Positions 9,596-17,900 of a DNA stretch of 21,962 nt are shown in pieces. Numbering within the stretch: position 1 is the stretch's first letter; each line of letters starts with the position of its first letter. The position numbers were made by a program, and so were the translations under genes. The notes under the pieces were generated by a model that was not told the origin of the DNA, made no database searches, and was given only the letters and a program-made list of their open reading frames with translations. This DNA is from Mycogone perniciosa (lineage: Eukaryota > Ascomycota > Sordariomycetes > Hypocreales > Hypocreaceae), in assembly GCA_025331125.1 (NCBI GenBank), contig JAOALB010000238.1, positions 1 through 21,962 on the forward strand. Direction: 5' to 3'.

Positions 9596-9757
9596 TATTA
9601 TAGTATATAGAACAGCAGGTTAAGGTAATATCTTTATTATACCTTAAATAAGGCAAGAAGCTATAAAAATATGGCTTAGAGGTATAGGACCAAGCTATTA
9701 TATAAGGATATATATAATGCTAATAAGTTATTAAAGGGTAGGTTTAGTGCTATAATA
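9596..9757 (-). repeat. 5' LTR of Gypsy copy A (162 bp)
   Basis: This is the inverted copy of the copy B LTRs, the same length. On the plus strand it begins TATTATAG and ends CTATAATA, both RIP-altered forms of TGTTACAG/CTGTAACA. It keeps the landmarks GGTATAGGACCAAGC and GGCAAGAAGC. Directly beside it (9582-9594) is the post-LTR segment GGAAGGCATAAAC, which preserves the unmutated primer-site candidate. Confidence 0.94.
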
Positions 9758-10461
9758 CTTAAAAAACTCTTTTTTAATAATTAATTAATATTTATAAATA
9801 ATAATAATAGTTTTTTTAATATAAAGGATAAGAAAAAGGAATATTAGGTTTATTTAAAGCTGCTATTATTTTTTTTAATATAAAGATATAAGCACTATTA
9901 TTAAACTATAAATCCTATAAAAGTAAAGCTTTATATAATCTGCGTAAATAAGTAACCTTATATACTATATAACAACTATTTAAAGATTTTAGGCTAAGCC
10001 TCCTTAAAGCTATTAAAAAGGCATTGCAAGCTTTAAAGCTATTAATAGCTTTTTAATGCCCTTTAAGTAATAGTTTTATTAAATTTATTTTTAGGCCTTT
10101 TAAGCTTTAAAAAGTTTTTTATAAAGAAATATAATTTAATATAATTATAACTACTATTTTAAATTAAAACCTAGTATTAATACTACCCTTTAAATTTCTA
10201 GTATCTTTATTAGCTTTATTACTGCCTTTATTGCTACTATAAGCAATATAATTAAAACAGCCAATTAACCTATAGGTAACAGTAACGCTGCAGCTATTAT
10301 TTAATTAATAACTATATTACTATATTAAATACTATATAGTATTATTATTATTATTACTTAATATATCTTTTTTACAGGTTTTTGTATATATTCTTTATAT
10401 TATTATATATTTCTTTATATTTCCTATACCTTTAAATAAATAATAAAATTATAATAATCCA
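9758..10461. other. AT-rich spacer between the two element nests, no gene seen
   Basis: These 704 bases separate the LTR of copy A from the LTR of element D. I see no conserved reading frame on either strand, no LTR ends and no RNA gene. It contains the palindrome at 10013-10066 and a short TTA/ATT run near 10340-10360. It could be the remains of an older element or host intergenic DNA. Base composition is as AT-rich as the elements, so RIP has probably affected it too. Confidence 0.6.
10013..10066. repeat. Palindrome / cruciform-forming inverted repeat
   Basis: An 18-bp perfect palindrome, AAAGCTATTAATAGCTTT (10035-10052), sits between near-matching arms TTAAAAAGGCATT (10013-10025) and AATGCCCTTTAA (10055-10066). 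Together they form a nested hairpin of about 54 bases in otherwise featureless DNA. It could be a remnant of a small inverted-repeat transposon, but no clear terminal duplication was found. Confidence 0.55.
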
Positions 10462-10841
10462 TGTTAGTTCTCAATAGTTAAACCAAGGTTTATAGGTTTA
10501 TATTAATAGAGAGGTTAAGGATAAATACTAAATAGGGTAATATCGTTACTATTCTATAAAATAAATAGTTTAAGTAAATAATTATATTAATAACTATCTA
10601 AATAACTATACTAAATAATTATAATTTATCTAGTCTTATATGTAAAGGAGATATATAGTAAATATAGTTAGATTATTTAAATTATAGTAATCCTATTCAT
10701 CTAGGATTATAGTTTTATATAGTAATCCCTTTTATAAGATTACGCTTATAGTTATAATTTATTAGTAATTAGTTAAAGGTTCCGATATTATACTGTAATC
10801 CTGTAACTAAGTCTTTAATATAGTTAAGTTATAATATAATA
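10462..10841 (-). repeat. 3' LTR of Gypsy element D (380 bp)
   Basis: On the plus strand the segment starts TGTTAGTTCTC and ends ATAATATAATA beside a pyrimidine run. On the minus strand it therefore begins TATTATATTAT right after a polypurine tract and ends GAGAACTAACA, consistent with TGTTA/TAACA inverted ends after a G-to-A change. The second LTR of D lies beyond the right edge of the window, so the length rests on one copy plus the tract and the TG...CA ends. The five bases to the left are ATCCA (10457-10461). The interior repeats related AGGATTA/TAATCC motifs several times (10690-10800). Confidence 0.75.
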
Positions 10842-10851
10842 TCCCCCTCCT
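10842..10851 (-). other. Polypurine tract of element D
   Basis: The plus-strand run TCCCCCTCCT is AGGAGGGGGA on the minus strand and directly abuts the LTR end at 10841. It gives the plus-strand DNA primer for D and confirms that D points leftwards. Confidence 0.82.
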
Positions 10852-11200
10852 ATTAATTTTATCTTTAAAACCTATTAATTCCTTTATAAGTTTTATTTAT
10901 TTATTTCTTTTACCCTTTTTATACTAATACTATAATAGATTATATTACCAAACCTTACGCTTATAAATCTAATAAACATACTTTATTTACTTCTTTAATT
11001 CTTCTTAAAAGCAATCCCGCTAATATACTTTACTTTTTTTATTTTTAAAAGAAATTAGTTTATTAAATAATAAATAACTCTTTAAAGTATAGCGAATATA
11101 TATATTAGGGCTGTTTTTGCAATAAGGTCTTAGTCGCTTTATCTTATATATTCCTTTCTTTCCTCTCCTCTATACCTTTCTATTAACCTTTCTAATTATA

Positions 11201-11580
11201 TATATACTTAAGCAGCAGAAAAAGCTTAAGCTAGAAAAGGATAAAGTAAGTAAAAAGCTAGAGGGTCTTTATTTTTGTCTAGCAGAGCTTTAATTGCAGA
11301 TTACAGCGGCCGCAAAGCATTTAAACTGTATTTAGCGTATTAAAAAGAAAGTATATAAGTAATATACTAAACTTTTTAAACAGGGGTTACAGGGTCTAGA
11401 TAAAGAGGATAGTATACTGCCCTCTTTATTTATCTAGGAGGTAAAGGTAATAACTAATCTCTAGTTATTAAAAGTGCCCGCTAAAATGGATTAGGCTTCT
11501 TTAAAGCTCAGCGACGATTTTGCAGACTTAAGTCCTTTAGTCTTAAAGACTAGTAAAACTATTTAAGTTTATTTTTAGCG
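11201..11580 (+). pseudogene. Antisense reading frame in element D, repeat-associated fungal hypothetical type
   Basis: On the plus strand, opposite to D, the frame through 11222 reads KLKLEKDKVSKKLEGLYFCL, then KKKVYK*YTKLFKQGLQGLD (its KLFKQ part begins at about 11369) and LKLSDDFADLSPL (11504-11539), ending near 11580. It has an N-terminal charged coiled-coil-like stretch with Leu spacing, then acidic segments. I recognise the overall layout (coiled coil, basic patch, 'LF.rGlq.LdeedgilpsL', '.DWasLgLsddfadL') from fungal hypothetical proteins found in many copies next to transposons; this is from memory, not a search. Seven or so in-frame TAA/TAG, mostly at likely Gln, Arg or Trp positions, show it is broken. 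It retains more G+C than its flanks. It lies between the chromodomain end and the 3' LTR. Its function is unknown. Confidence 0.6.
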
Positions 11581-12069
11581 TTTAATAGGTATTTAATAGG
11601 TTCCTAGGAGTTATATTCCTCTCTATAGTTTTTCTATTTAATTAAATACTAGCATTTATTATCTTTTACTTATATAGCTTTAATTTCTTTTACTTTATAT
11701 TTTTCTTTAACTATTAAGACTTTAATTAAGTCTATAATCGGTCTATTCTTTAATTTATTTTATAATACCTTTTTAAATAGTAAAATATAAAATACTAAAT
11801 AAATCTAGATACTGTCTAGTAGTATAAATTTATAAATAACTTTTAAAATAACCTTTTTAACTAAATAAAGTTTAAGTTTCTTAAAATTTAATTTATCGCT
11901 TAATTATATTGTTTTAATATTTACAGTTTTTTTTCCTAGTAAATATTAGTATAGGTAAACTATATCTCCCTCTTTAAAGATTAGTCCCTTTAATTTATAT
12001 TTATCGGTATACTTTTTTATTCTTTTTTATATAAAGTAAAGGTATACCTATATTTCTTTATATAACTAC
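11555..12069 (-). pseudogene. Integrase C-terminus and chromodomain of element D
   Basis: Starting at the Copia junction, the minus frame reads YKEI*VYLYFI*KRIKKY, then KYKLKGLIFKEGDIVYL and LNFKKLKLYLVKKVI, the usual C-terminal domain of Gypsy integrases (a 'K.GD.VyL' barrel, then the 'iHPVFHisLLe' region seen as IYLVFYILLFKKVL). About 11559-11720 follows as a chromodomain: KYKVKEIKAI*VKDNKC*YL, IK*KNYREEYNS*EPIKYLL, NAKNKLK. Trp positions of the domain read as stops, as RIP changes TGG to TAG or TAA. The DDE catalytic core that should precede it is absent. Confidence 0.87.
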
Positions 12070-12345
12070 TGTTATAAAGCGCAGCATAGCTATATAAAGT
12101 ATAAAGAGAAATAGGAATAAAGCTTAATTCTAGTAATAAATATACTGTAATGGCCTTACTATATATATATATATAGCTAATATAAAGGAAAACGTAGAAT
12201 ATATGCGTTATAAGCGCCTATATAGTCTAATATATCGCTTATACAATATATATATCAGCTAATATCTGCTATATAAGCAGATAAAAGCTCTTTAACGCTA
12301 ATAAGCGCTAATAAATAATAGGTCTTTAGCTTATTTAACCTAATA
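12070..12345 (-). repeat. 3' LTR of Copia element C (276 bp)
   Basis: This is the direct repeat of 19027-19300. On the plus strand it begins TGTTATAAAGCG and ends TAACCTAATA. Internal shared landmarks are a (TA)n run, a hairpin with 7-bp arms ATCTGCT/AGCAGAT (12264-12282) and a tandem CGCTAATAA pair. Differences from the other LTR are mostly transitions, plus a 2-bp length change, apparently in the (TA)n run. Confidence 0.93.
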
Positions 12346-12355
12346 TACCCCTTAG
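12346..12355 (-). other. Polypurine tract of element C
   Basis: TACCCCTTAG on the plus strand reads CTAAGGGGTA on the minus strand, directly upstream of the 3' LTR in the element's direction. It is short but correctly placed, and agrees with the minus orientation shown by pol and by the primer site at the other end. Confidence 0.65.
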
Positions 12356-12844
12356 TTAATAAAGCTATTTTTAATGCTTTATTAACTGCTATCCTAGTTT
12401 ATCTATAGTATTATAACTATCTAGCTATACTTTTAAAGCCTTTTTTATTTAATTAAAAGCTCTTTTATTATAAATATATATTAATATTCTATTATTAAAG
12501 GTAAAAGGGATATAAATACTATAGTTATTATTAATTTATAATAATAGGAAGTTAAATAATAAAGCTCTTTAAGTAAGTAAATTAATTTTAAATAGTCAAA
12601 ATAGGGATATTAATTATCCTTTAGCTTTATTCTTTACTCTTTTTTTTAATTATTAATATTATTATTATTATTAATAATAGTAGTATTAATATAGCTTTAA
12701 TAAATATTATAGTTTTTATATATTCTTTTTATAGTATACTTTTATTAATTAATAATAAAATTATAAAATAAAAATACCTTTTTAATTAAACGTAATTGCA
12801 GTTGCCCTTTAAAGGTAGCTTATTATAGTATTAATTATCTTTAG
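12356..12844. other. AT-rich stretch inside element C, no gene seen
   Basis: These 489 bases lie between the polypurine tract of C and the GC-rich antisense frame. They contain short ATT/TTA runs (near 12650-12690) that can fold back on themselves and no frame I can recognise on either strand. If the antisense frame is a real plus-strand gene, its promoter and leader would lie here, but I see no convincing signal. Confidence 0.5.
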
Positions 12845-13246
12845 GCGGCTATACCTACTGCTGCTCTTATACCAGCTATTGCTTTTATACCGGCTCCTGC
12901 TCCGGCTAGTCCGGTTTCTATTACTGCGCCAGCTAATCTAGTTATTTAGCCTCTCTCTCGTCTAGAGTTAAAGCTTGCTAAAAATCGCGAAAAAGCCTTT
13001 ACTAAGCTGCGCGCCGCAGCGGCTTTATTAGCTCTTCCTCCTGCTTTTGCAGCTCCTATTACTGCTCTTACTCCTGCCCCTGCCTTTATTATTACTGCTT
13101 TAGTTACTGCTCCTGCTGCAGCTGCTCCTGCAGTAGTCCCTACTTCTGCCTCTACTCCCGCTACTGCCTTTACTGCTATACCATTATCCCCTCTTTATAA
13201 AGGTTATTTAAAATCAGCAATAATTAGTAAAAGAGATTTCTTTTAA
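12845..13246 (+). pseudogene. Pro/Ala-rich antisense frame in element C, possible Gag-like N-terminus
   Basis: The plus frame runs 133 codons with a single stop (TAG at 12947, where CAG would give Gln). It reads as a Pro/Ala/Thr-rich protein (AAIPTAALIPAIAFIPAPAP) with a charged helical insert KLAKNREKAFTKLRAAAA in the middle, and ends IPLSPLYKGYLKS. G+C is far above the surroundings and many CpA/TpG pairs survive. Beyond the stop at 13244 the same frame goes on, more damaged, as AYF*QYTVYFNSNY*YTF*Y to about 13690, which faintly resembles the start of a capsid domain after a Pro-rich Gag N-terminus. The opposite strand reads as a Gln-rich frame full of CAG/TAG, so the minus strand could instead be the coding one. 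No function is assigned. Confidence 0.45.
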
Positions 13247-13744
13247 TGTATTACTATCGCCTACTTTTAGCAATATACTGTTTATTTTAATAGTAACTAT
13301 TAATATACTTTTTAATATATTTCTTTTTTACTTTTATTATATTCCTTTAATTAATTATATACTCTACAGTTATTTAATACTTATATTAATTATATATTAA
13401 CTCTTTTAAGCTATAAATAAAAATAATAATTAAGTAAATATATTATTTTTTCTTTATATACTTATAAGCTAATATAATTAAATAGTAACTTAATATAAAA
13501 AGGTATTATACTTTTAATTTAATTTATTAAAAGAAGAGGATTTAGTTTATATCAAAAAGGCAGCTACTTTAAGTAACTGTAATAATAATACTTTTTATAT
13601 ATAAGCGTATAAAAGGTAAAAAGCTTTAAGTAATTAATTATTATAGTAATAAAGTGCGCCTTTTATAGTAAATAGCCTTTAAATTAAAATTAAATAGTTT
13701 CCTATACTTTTATATATTCTATTTTAATAACTGTATATTTATTA

Positions 13745-14400
13745 AATTTAATAATAGTTTAAAATATTTAAAGCGCTATTAAAGAAAGGCTTTAATAAGC
13801 CTATTAGTAGGTATAAAGTAAATAAAAAGATAAAAGACTAAAAATAATCCTTTTTAGTATTCCTGTTAAAGCTATATATTTTATACATTAATATAATATA
13901 GGCGAGTATTAATTTATATACTCTCTTTACTTATAAAATATATAATTAACTAATTATTACAGTTAATATTTTAATTAATATTAAAGTTAAATTTTATTTT
14001 TAAAAAAAAGTAATATAAATTTATTACCTTTTTTTTTATTTAAGTAAAGGCAAGTAACTTTACTTTAATTATAAATATATTAATAATACTTTAATATATA
14101 ATATTTTATAAAATAAAGCTTAAAAAAAGTATTATAAAATACTTTTAAAATAATCTTTAAATATTTATATTATTAGTAAAAAAGGTATTACTTAAAGCAG
14201 TTAAAATTTATATTTCGCTTTACCTTTTATATTAAAAAGCTAAAAAGTATTATATATATAAATAATAAATTAATTAATTAACTGCTTTAAAGTACTTTTT
14301 ATTAAAGTTAATTAAAAACTGCAATAAAGTTAAAGTATTATATATTATATTTAACTTTATTATAATAACTATATAAAATATAGATTTTACCTTTTTTCAA
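13745..14400 (-). pseudogene. RNase H domain of Copia element C
   Basis: The minus frame gives VKSIFYIVIIIKLNIIYNTL (the 'vGsLmYa...TRPDIayA' block of Copia), FLINFNKKYFKAVN*LIYYL ('f...P...H..a.kRilrYL'), then ILTALSNTFFTNNINI ('...SDaDwAgd...') and finally YFIPTNRLIKAFL near 13800-13850 ('y.pT..qiADilTKpL'). These four blocks in order mark the end of Copia pol. The Asp codons of the third block read Asn. After this the element has no more recognisable pol sequence, leaving the extra region 12356-13744. Confidence 0.85.
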
Positions 14401-14449
14401 TATATTTTAATAGTTACTTTTATAGTTTATATTATAGCTTTTTTAAACT

Positions 14450-15150
14450 TTATAATTAATATTAAAACTATAAAAAGCTATATTTTATTATTAAACTTAA
14501 ATTATTTTATAACTCTTTTAAAATAGGTTTTATAAAAAAGGTATATCCTATACTCTTTATAGTTTTAAATCATTTTAATACCTAAAAACTATTATATATC
14601 CCCTTTACTATAAAGTTTATACTTTACTTTAAAAGTATTTAATAGTTTAATATAAAGAGTCTTATTATTATAATAATATATAATTAAAATATTATTTATA
14701 TAAAATATAATAAAAATTCTTTAAATTTAATTATAAAAAAGGCAAAGCTTTTTAAAGCTTAAAATTAACCTTTATTTCTTTAAAGTTAAAGATAATTTAT
14801 TAAATTATAGTTTTAGCGAGTCTTTTAGTTTATATAAGGCTTTAGCGAGCTTTAAATAAATATTTAATAGCTTAAAACTTTTAAAAAGCTTATATATAAC
14901 TAGTTTTAAATTTCTGTCTTTTAAAGTATTAAAAAAAGTATTTTTAATATTATACTGCTTTAACTTAAAGTTAAATTTTACTGCTAAAGCAATAAATATA
15001 TAAAAAAAACGCGCTATTAATATACCTATATATATACTCTTTATTATAGAGTATTTTTATAAATCCTTTTAGACTATAAGTTAAGCTTTATAGTATTTTA
15101 GATTTTTATTTTAATTAAACTTATATATAAAAACCTAATATATAGGTAAT
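14450..15150 (-). pseudogene. Reverse transcriptase of Copia element C
   Basis: The minus frame reads AKALYKLKDSLKL*FNKL (14800-14850; the 'kALYGLkqspR.Wy.kl' block), then IFYINNILIIYYYNN (14681-14704 for FYINNILI, the YVDD box with both Asp as Asn), followed by FLGIKMI*NYKEYRIYLFYK ('fLGi.i......i.lsQ..Yi'). The order and spacing are those of Copia RT, distinct from the Gypsy elements A, B and D. The enzyme would synthesise cDNA in the particle. It is inactive through loss of both Asp residues and numerous stops. The N-terminal boundary is approximate. Confidence 0.9.
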
Positions 15151-15370
15151 AGCTTTATCTTTACCTTTAAGTATAATATCTTTTATTAAGTTCCTTTTAT
15201 ACGCAGAGAGTTAATTTTATTATATATAGCTTATTTAAACCTAGCTTTAAATAGGTATTTTATAAACTCCTTTTAATCTTTTAGTAGTTTTGTTAAATCC
15301 TTTTAGTAAACAGTTTATTTATTAAAAGTAATACTTTTTTAAAGGGAGGCTTTTTAATTTATTACTATAT

Positions 15371-15490
15371 TAAAAACAGTAAATACTATTATTATACTTT
15401 TTAATTTACTATTTATTAGCTTTTATTAATTAAAAACAGTAAATAATATTATTATACTTTTTAATTTACTATTTATTAGCTTTTATTAAT
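15371..15490. repeat. Tandem duplication of a 60-bp unit
   Basis: Two adjacent 60-bp units, 15371-15430 and 15431-15490, each starting TAAAAACAGTAAATA and ending GCTTTTATTAAT, differ at only one base (C at 15385, A at 15445, a transversion). They lie within the element C coding region, between integrase and RT. The near-identity suggests that the duplication arose after RIP. Confidence 0.92.
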
Positions 15491-15899
15491 TAAATAATAG
15501 TTAATATAATATTAAATTAAAATTTTTTATAATTATTAAATATATATTAAACTAATTATTTTTTAAAGTAATATTTAAAGTATATATTTTAGTTTTATAT
15601 ATTAGGAAATATTTATTAACCTTTATTGCAGGTTATTTCTTTTAAAGTTTTATACTTTTATAAATATTAGCTACTGCTTTGCTATTTAAAGAATTATTAA
15701 CTAGCTTTTCCTTTAAGATTTACTCTTTTAATATAAAAGTAAATAAGTCTTTTATATACTAATCTGCCTTTAGCTATAGCAGTTTATTCTCTTTTATTAG
15801 GTAGTATACCTTTAATATATAAAGCTATTTTTCTACTAGCCTTTTTTCTTTAAAGAGGAGTAATTTACTTTTAAAAGTATTACTTAAAGTTCCTATTAA

Positions 15900-17200
15900 T
15901 ATACTAGTTTTATTTATAAAGATTAACTATTCTAAAGTAGCCTTTAATATTTAAAGATTAAAAAGTCCTTTTAAATACACTAATAGTTTACTTAAAGTAT
16001 TTATTAAATTAATTTTAATACTTTATATAATTTTTACCTTTAAAAGTATACTTTTCTTTTCTATATTACCTATAAACGTATTCTTTACTATAAAAATATA
16101 TATTAAAAAGAGTTTAAATTCTAGCTTATTTTTTTTAACTTTATTAAATAGTTTATTTAACTTAACTATAAATAGCTTATCTGCACTTTTTTCTTTACTA
16201 TTAAAAACGCTAGTTTTATTAAATTATATATTCTTTATAATAATTACCTTTATTGAGTAAAGTAATTAAATATAATATATATTATTTATAGTATATTTAA
16301 TAAAATATTTAATTAAGCCTTTAGGCTTTATTTTAAATTCTCTTTTATTTTAGCTAGCTTTATAGTCTTTATTAACTATATAGGCGCAGCAGCTATATAT
16401 ATAAAGTCTGCTTTAATCTAGCTATAAATCTATAAACAGCTCTTTTATCAAAAGGGGCGCAAAATCGCGGAACTATTACTTTAAGTTTTTAATAAGTAAT
16501 ATTATATTAAGGCTATATGTAAGACTTATATTAATAATATATACTGCAGCTTTTACGCTTTTAAGCTATAGATTAATTAAAAGGCTTATAGCTTTAAGTA
16601 TCTTTATTGATTTATTTATAACTTTTTAACCCGCGCGCTTTAAGGCGCTATTTAGCTTATATATATAGGAAAGGGCAAGCTTTAAAATAATTCCTTTTAT
16701 ATTTGCCTAGATTCAAAAGTATATTAAGCCTTTAACTGCAATTACAGCTTTTTTATTATCCTGCTTAAAAAAATACACTAAAATATTATATTGCGTTTTT
16801 ACTATATTTATAAACTTAAAAAGAGTATTAAAGACAGTATCCTATTCTTTATTTAATAAAGGGTATATATATAACTATAAAGTGTATTTTTTTTTAAGTA
16901 TTAAAAGCTAGTTATATTTATTATACCTATAAAGATAGTCTTAAAGATCCTAATATATTTTAAAAATTAGTTTTAGTGCTTATGTCTTAAATATTCTATA
17001 AAAGATGACCTATTTCGCATATATAAAAGTATAGGCTTTATACTCTATTTGTATAATTCCTTTAATATATATATTCTTTACATTTTTTACTAGTACTTTA
17101 AGCGCTTTTAGGCCTAAATATCCTAATTATAAATACTAAAGCTTCTTTAAGTTATTATATAGTATTAATAGGTTATATATTAGTTTTCTTTTTCTTTTTA
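15900..17200 (-). pseudogene. Integrase of Copia element C
   Basis: In the minus frame a zinc-finger region near 17020-17140 reads GYLGLKALKVLVKNVKNIYI and then IQIEYKAYTFIYAK, the 'H..lGH....l..l' and 'C..C..gK' parts of a Copia integrase with Cys codons now Tyr. Shortly after comes IY*DL*DYLYRYNKYN (about 16935-16975), with the first catalytic Asp retained. A reading TVFNTLFKFINIVKTQYNIL follows, matching the helix after the second strand. The later acidic residues could not be placed with confidence, and the left boundary is approximate. Confidence 0.75.
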
Positions 17201-17900
17201 ATATTATATAAATATAGTAATTTACGCTAAAAAAAAGGAATAAAGCAGTTATACTGCTTGGGATAGTATATTTAAAGATAAAGGCAATATAGAGTAATAA
17301 AGGTTTATATTAAAGAAATAAAAGAGTATACTTATACTTTACCTTCCCTATAACTATATTGAAAGTTAATATACTAGTATAAAGTATATTATTATACCTT
17401 ATAAGCTATATTCCTGCTTTTTAAAGCTTTAATAAAAATATAATATTAATATAAAATCCTTTAACTATAGCTATATCTATAAGCTTTATTAAGCGCGCTG
17501 CCTTTTAATATAAATTGTAAAGAGTATCTTTTAATAGGCAGTGTCCTTTTCCAGCTATAAAATATATAACTCCTCCTGCTTTAATATAGTTATTTTCTAT
17601 ACTTAAAATAAAAGAGCCAGGAATAAAGTAATTCCTGCTATTTACTAAATAAATAGCACTATAAGTAATAAAGAGAGTGCTTTAAAAGAGGCAGTAAAGT
17701 ATATCTTATATATTAATATATATTAATACATTTATTATATATACTATAAAGCTTATATCTTCTTTATTAATTAGGTCTAGGAAGATTAAGGTAACTATAA
17801 TAGTTAAAGCTATACCTCTTTAAACTAGGGCTATAAATTTAATACCCTTTTTACTAAACTTATTGCAGAGTATATACTATTTATTTTCTTAAACGCAAAT
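17200..17900 (-). pseudogene. Protease and pre-integrase region of Copia element C
   Basis: The minus frame gives YLVNSRNYFIPGSFILSIEN with the Asp-Ser-Gly triplet changed to Asn-Ser-Arg (AAT AGC AGG, plus 17634-17642). It continues with AGKGHCLLKDTLYNLY and NIIFLLKL*KAGI, the usual 'G.G...l..vlYvP....NliSv.kL...G' sequence that links Copia protease to integrase. This establishes that protease precedes integrase and RT in this element. Both Asp and Gly of the active site are lost. Confidence 0.82.

Larger units (their letters stand above)
8670..9757 (-). mobile_element. Gypsy chromovirus copy A, 5' part (LTR and gag N-terminus)
   Basis: This is the start of copy A on the minus strand. Its 1088 bp match exactly the 1088 bp of copy B from 2065 to 3152, inverted. 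It holds the 5' LTR (9596-9757), a leader and the first part of gag (9540 leftwards). Copy A continues at 2064. Its other LTR lies outside the window, so its own target duplication cannot be checked; the five bases to the right of the LTR are CTTAA (9758-9762). Confidence 0.93.
10462..12069 (-). mobile_element. Gypsy chromovirus D, 3' part (integrase C-terminus, chromodomain, 3' LTR)
   Basis: This is the downstream end of a second Gypsy family on the minus strand. In its reading direction it holds the integrase C-terminal domain (from 12069), a chromodomain (to about 11555), an untranslated stretch with an antisense frame, a polypurine tract and the LTR. It is interrupted at 12069/12070 by the Copia element C and resumes at 19301. 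The sequence is unlike copies A/B (different LTR length and sequence, different integrase tail), so it is a separate family. It is RIP-damaged throughout. Confidence 0.88.

Noticed and set aside
10318..10360. ATT/TTA runs as a centromeric or telomeric satellite
   Set aside because: The runs are short and isolated, with no higher-order repeat or telomere motif.
12070..12345. Left LTR of C as the 5' LTR of a plus-strand element driving the Pro/Ala-rich frame
   Set aside because: RT, RNase H, integrase, protease and the half-tRNA primer site all point to the minus strand for this LTR pair.
12850..13240. Minus-strand Gln-rich frame (CAG/TAG mixture) as a polyglutamine gene
   Set aside because: It needs dozens of stops to be former CAG codons, while the plus frame is open except for one TAG. 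I list the plus frame and keep the minus reading only as an alternative.
15355..15490. Short repeats around 15370-15490 as a CRISPR-like array
   Set aside because: There are only two adjacent units with no spacers, in a eukaryotic transposon context.
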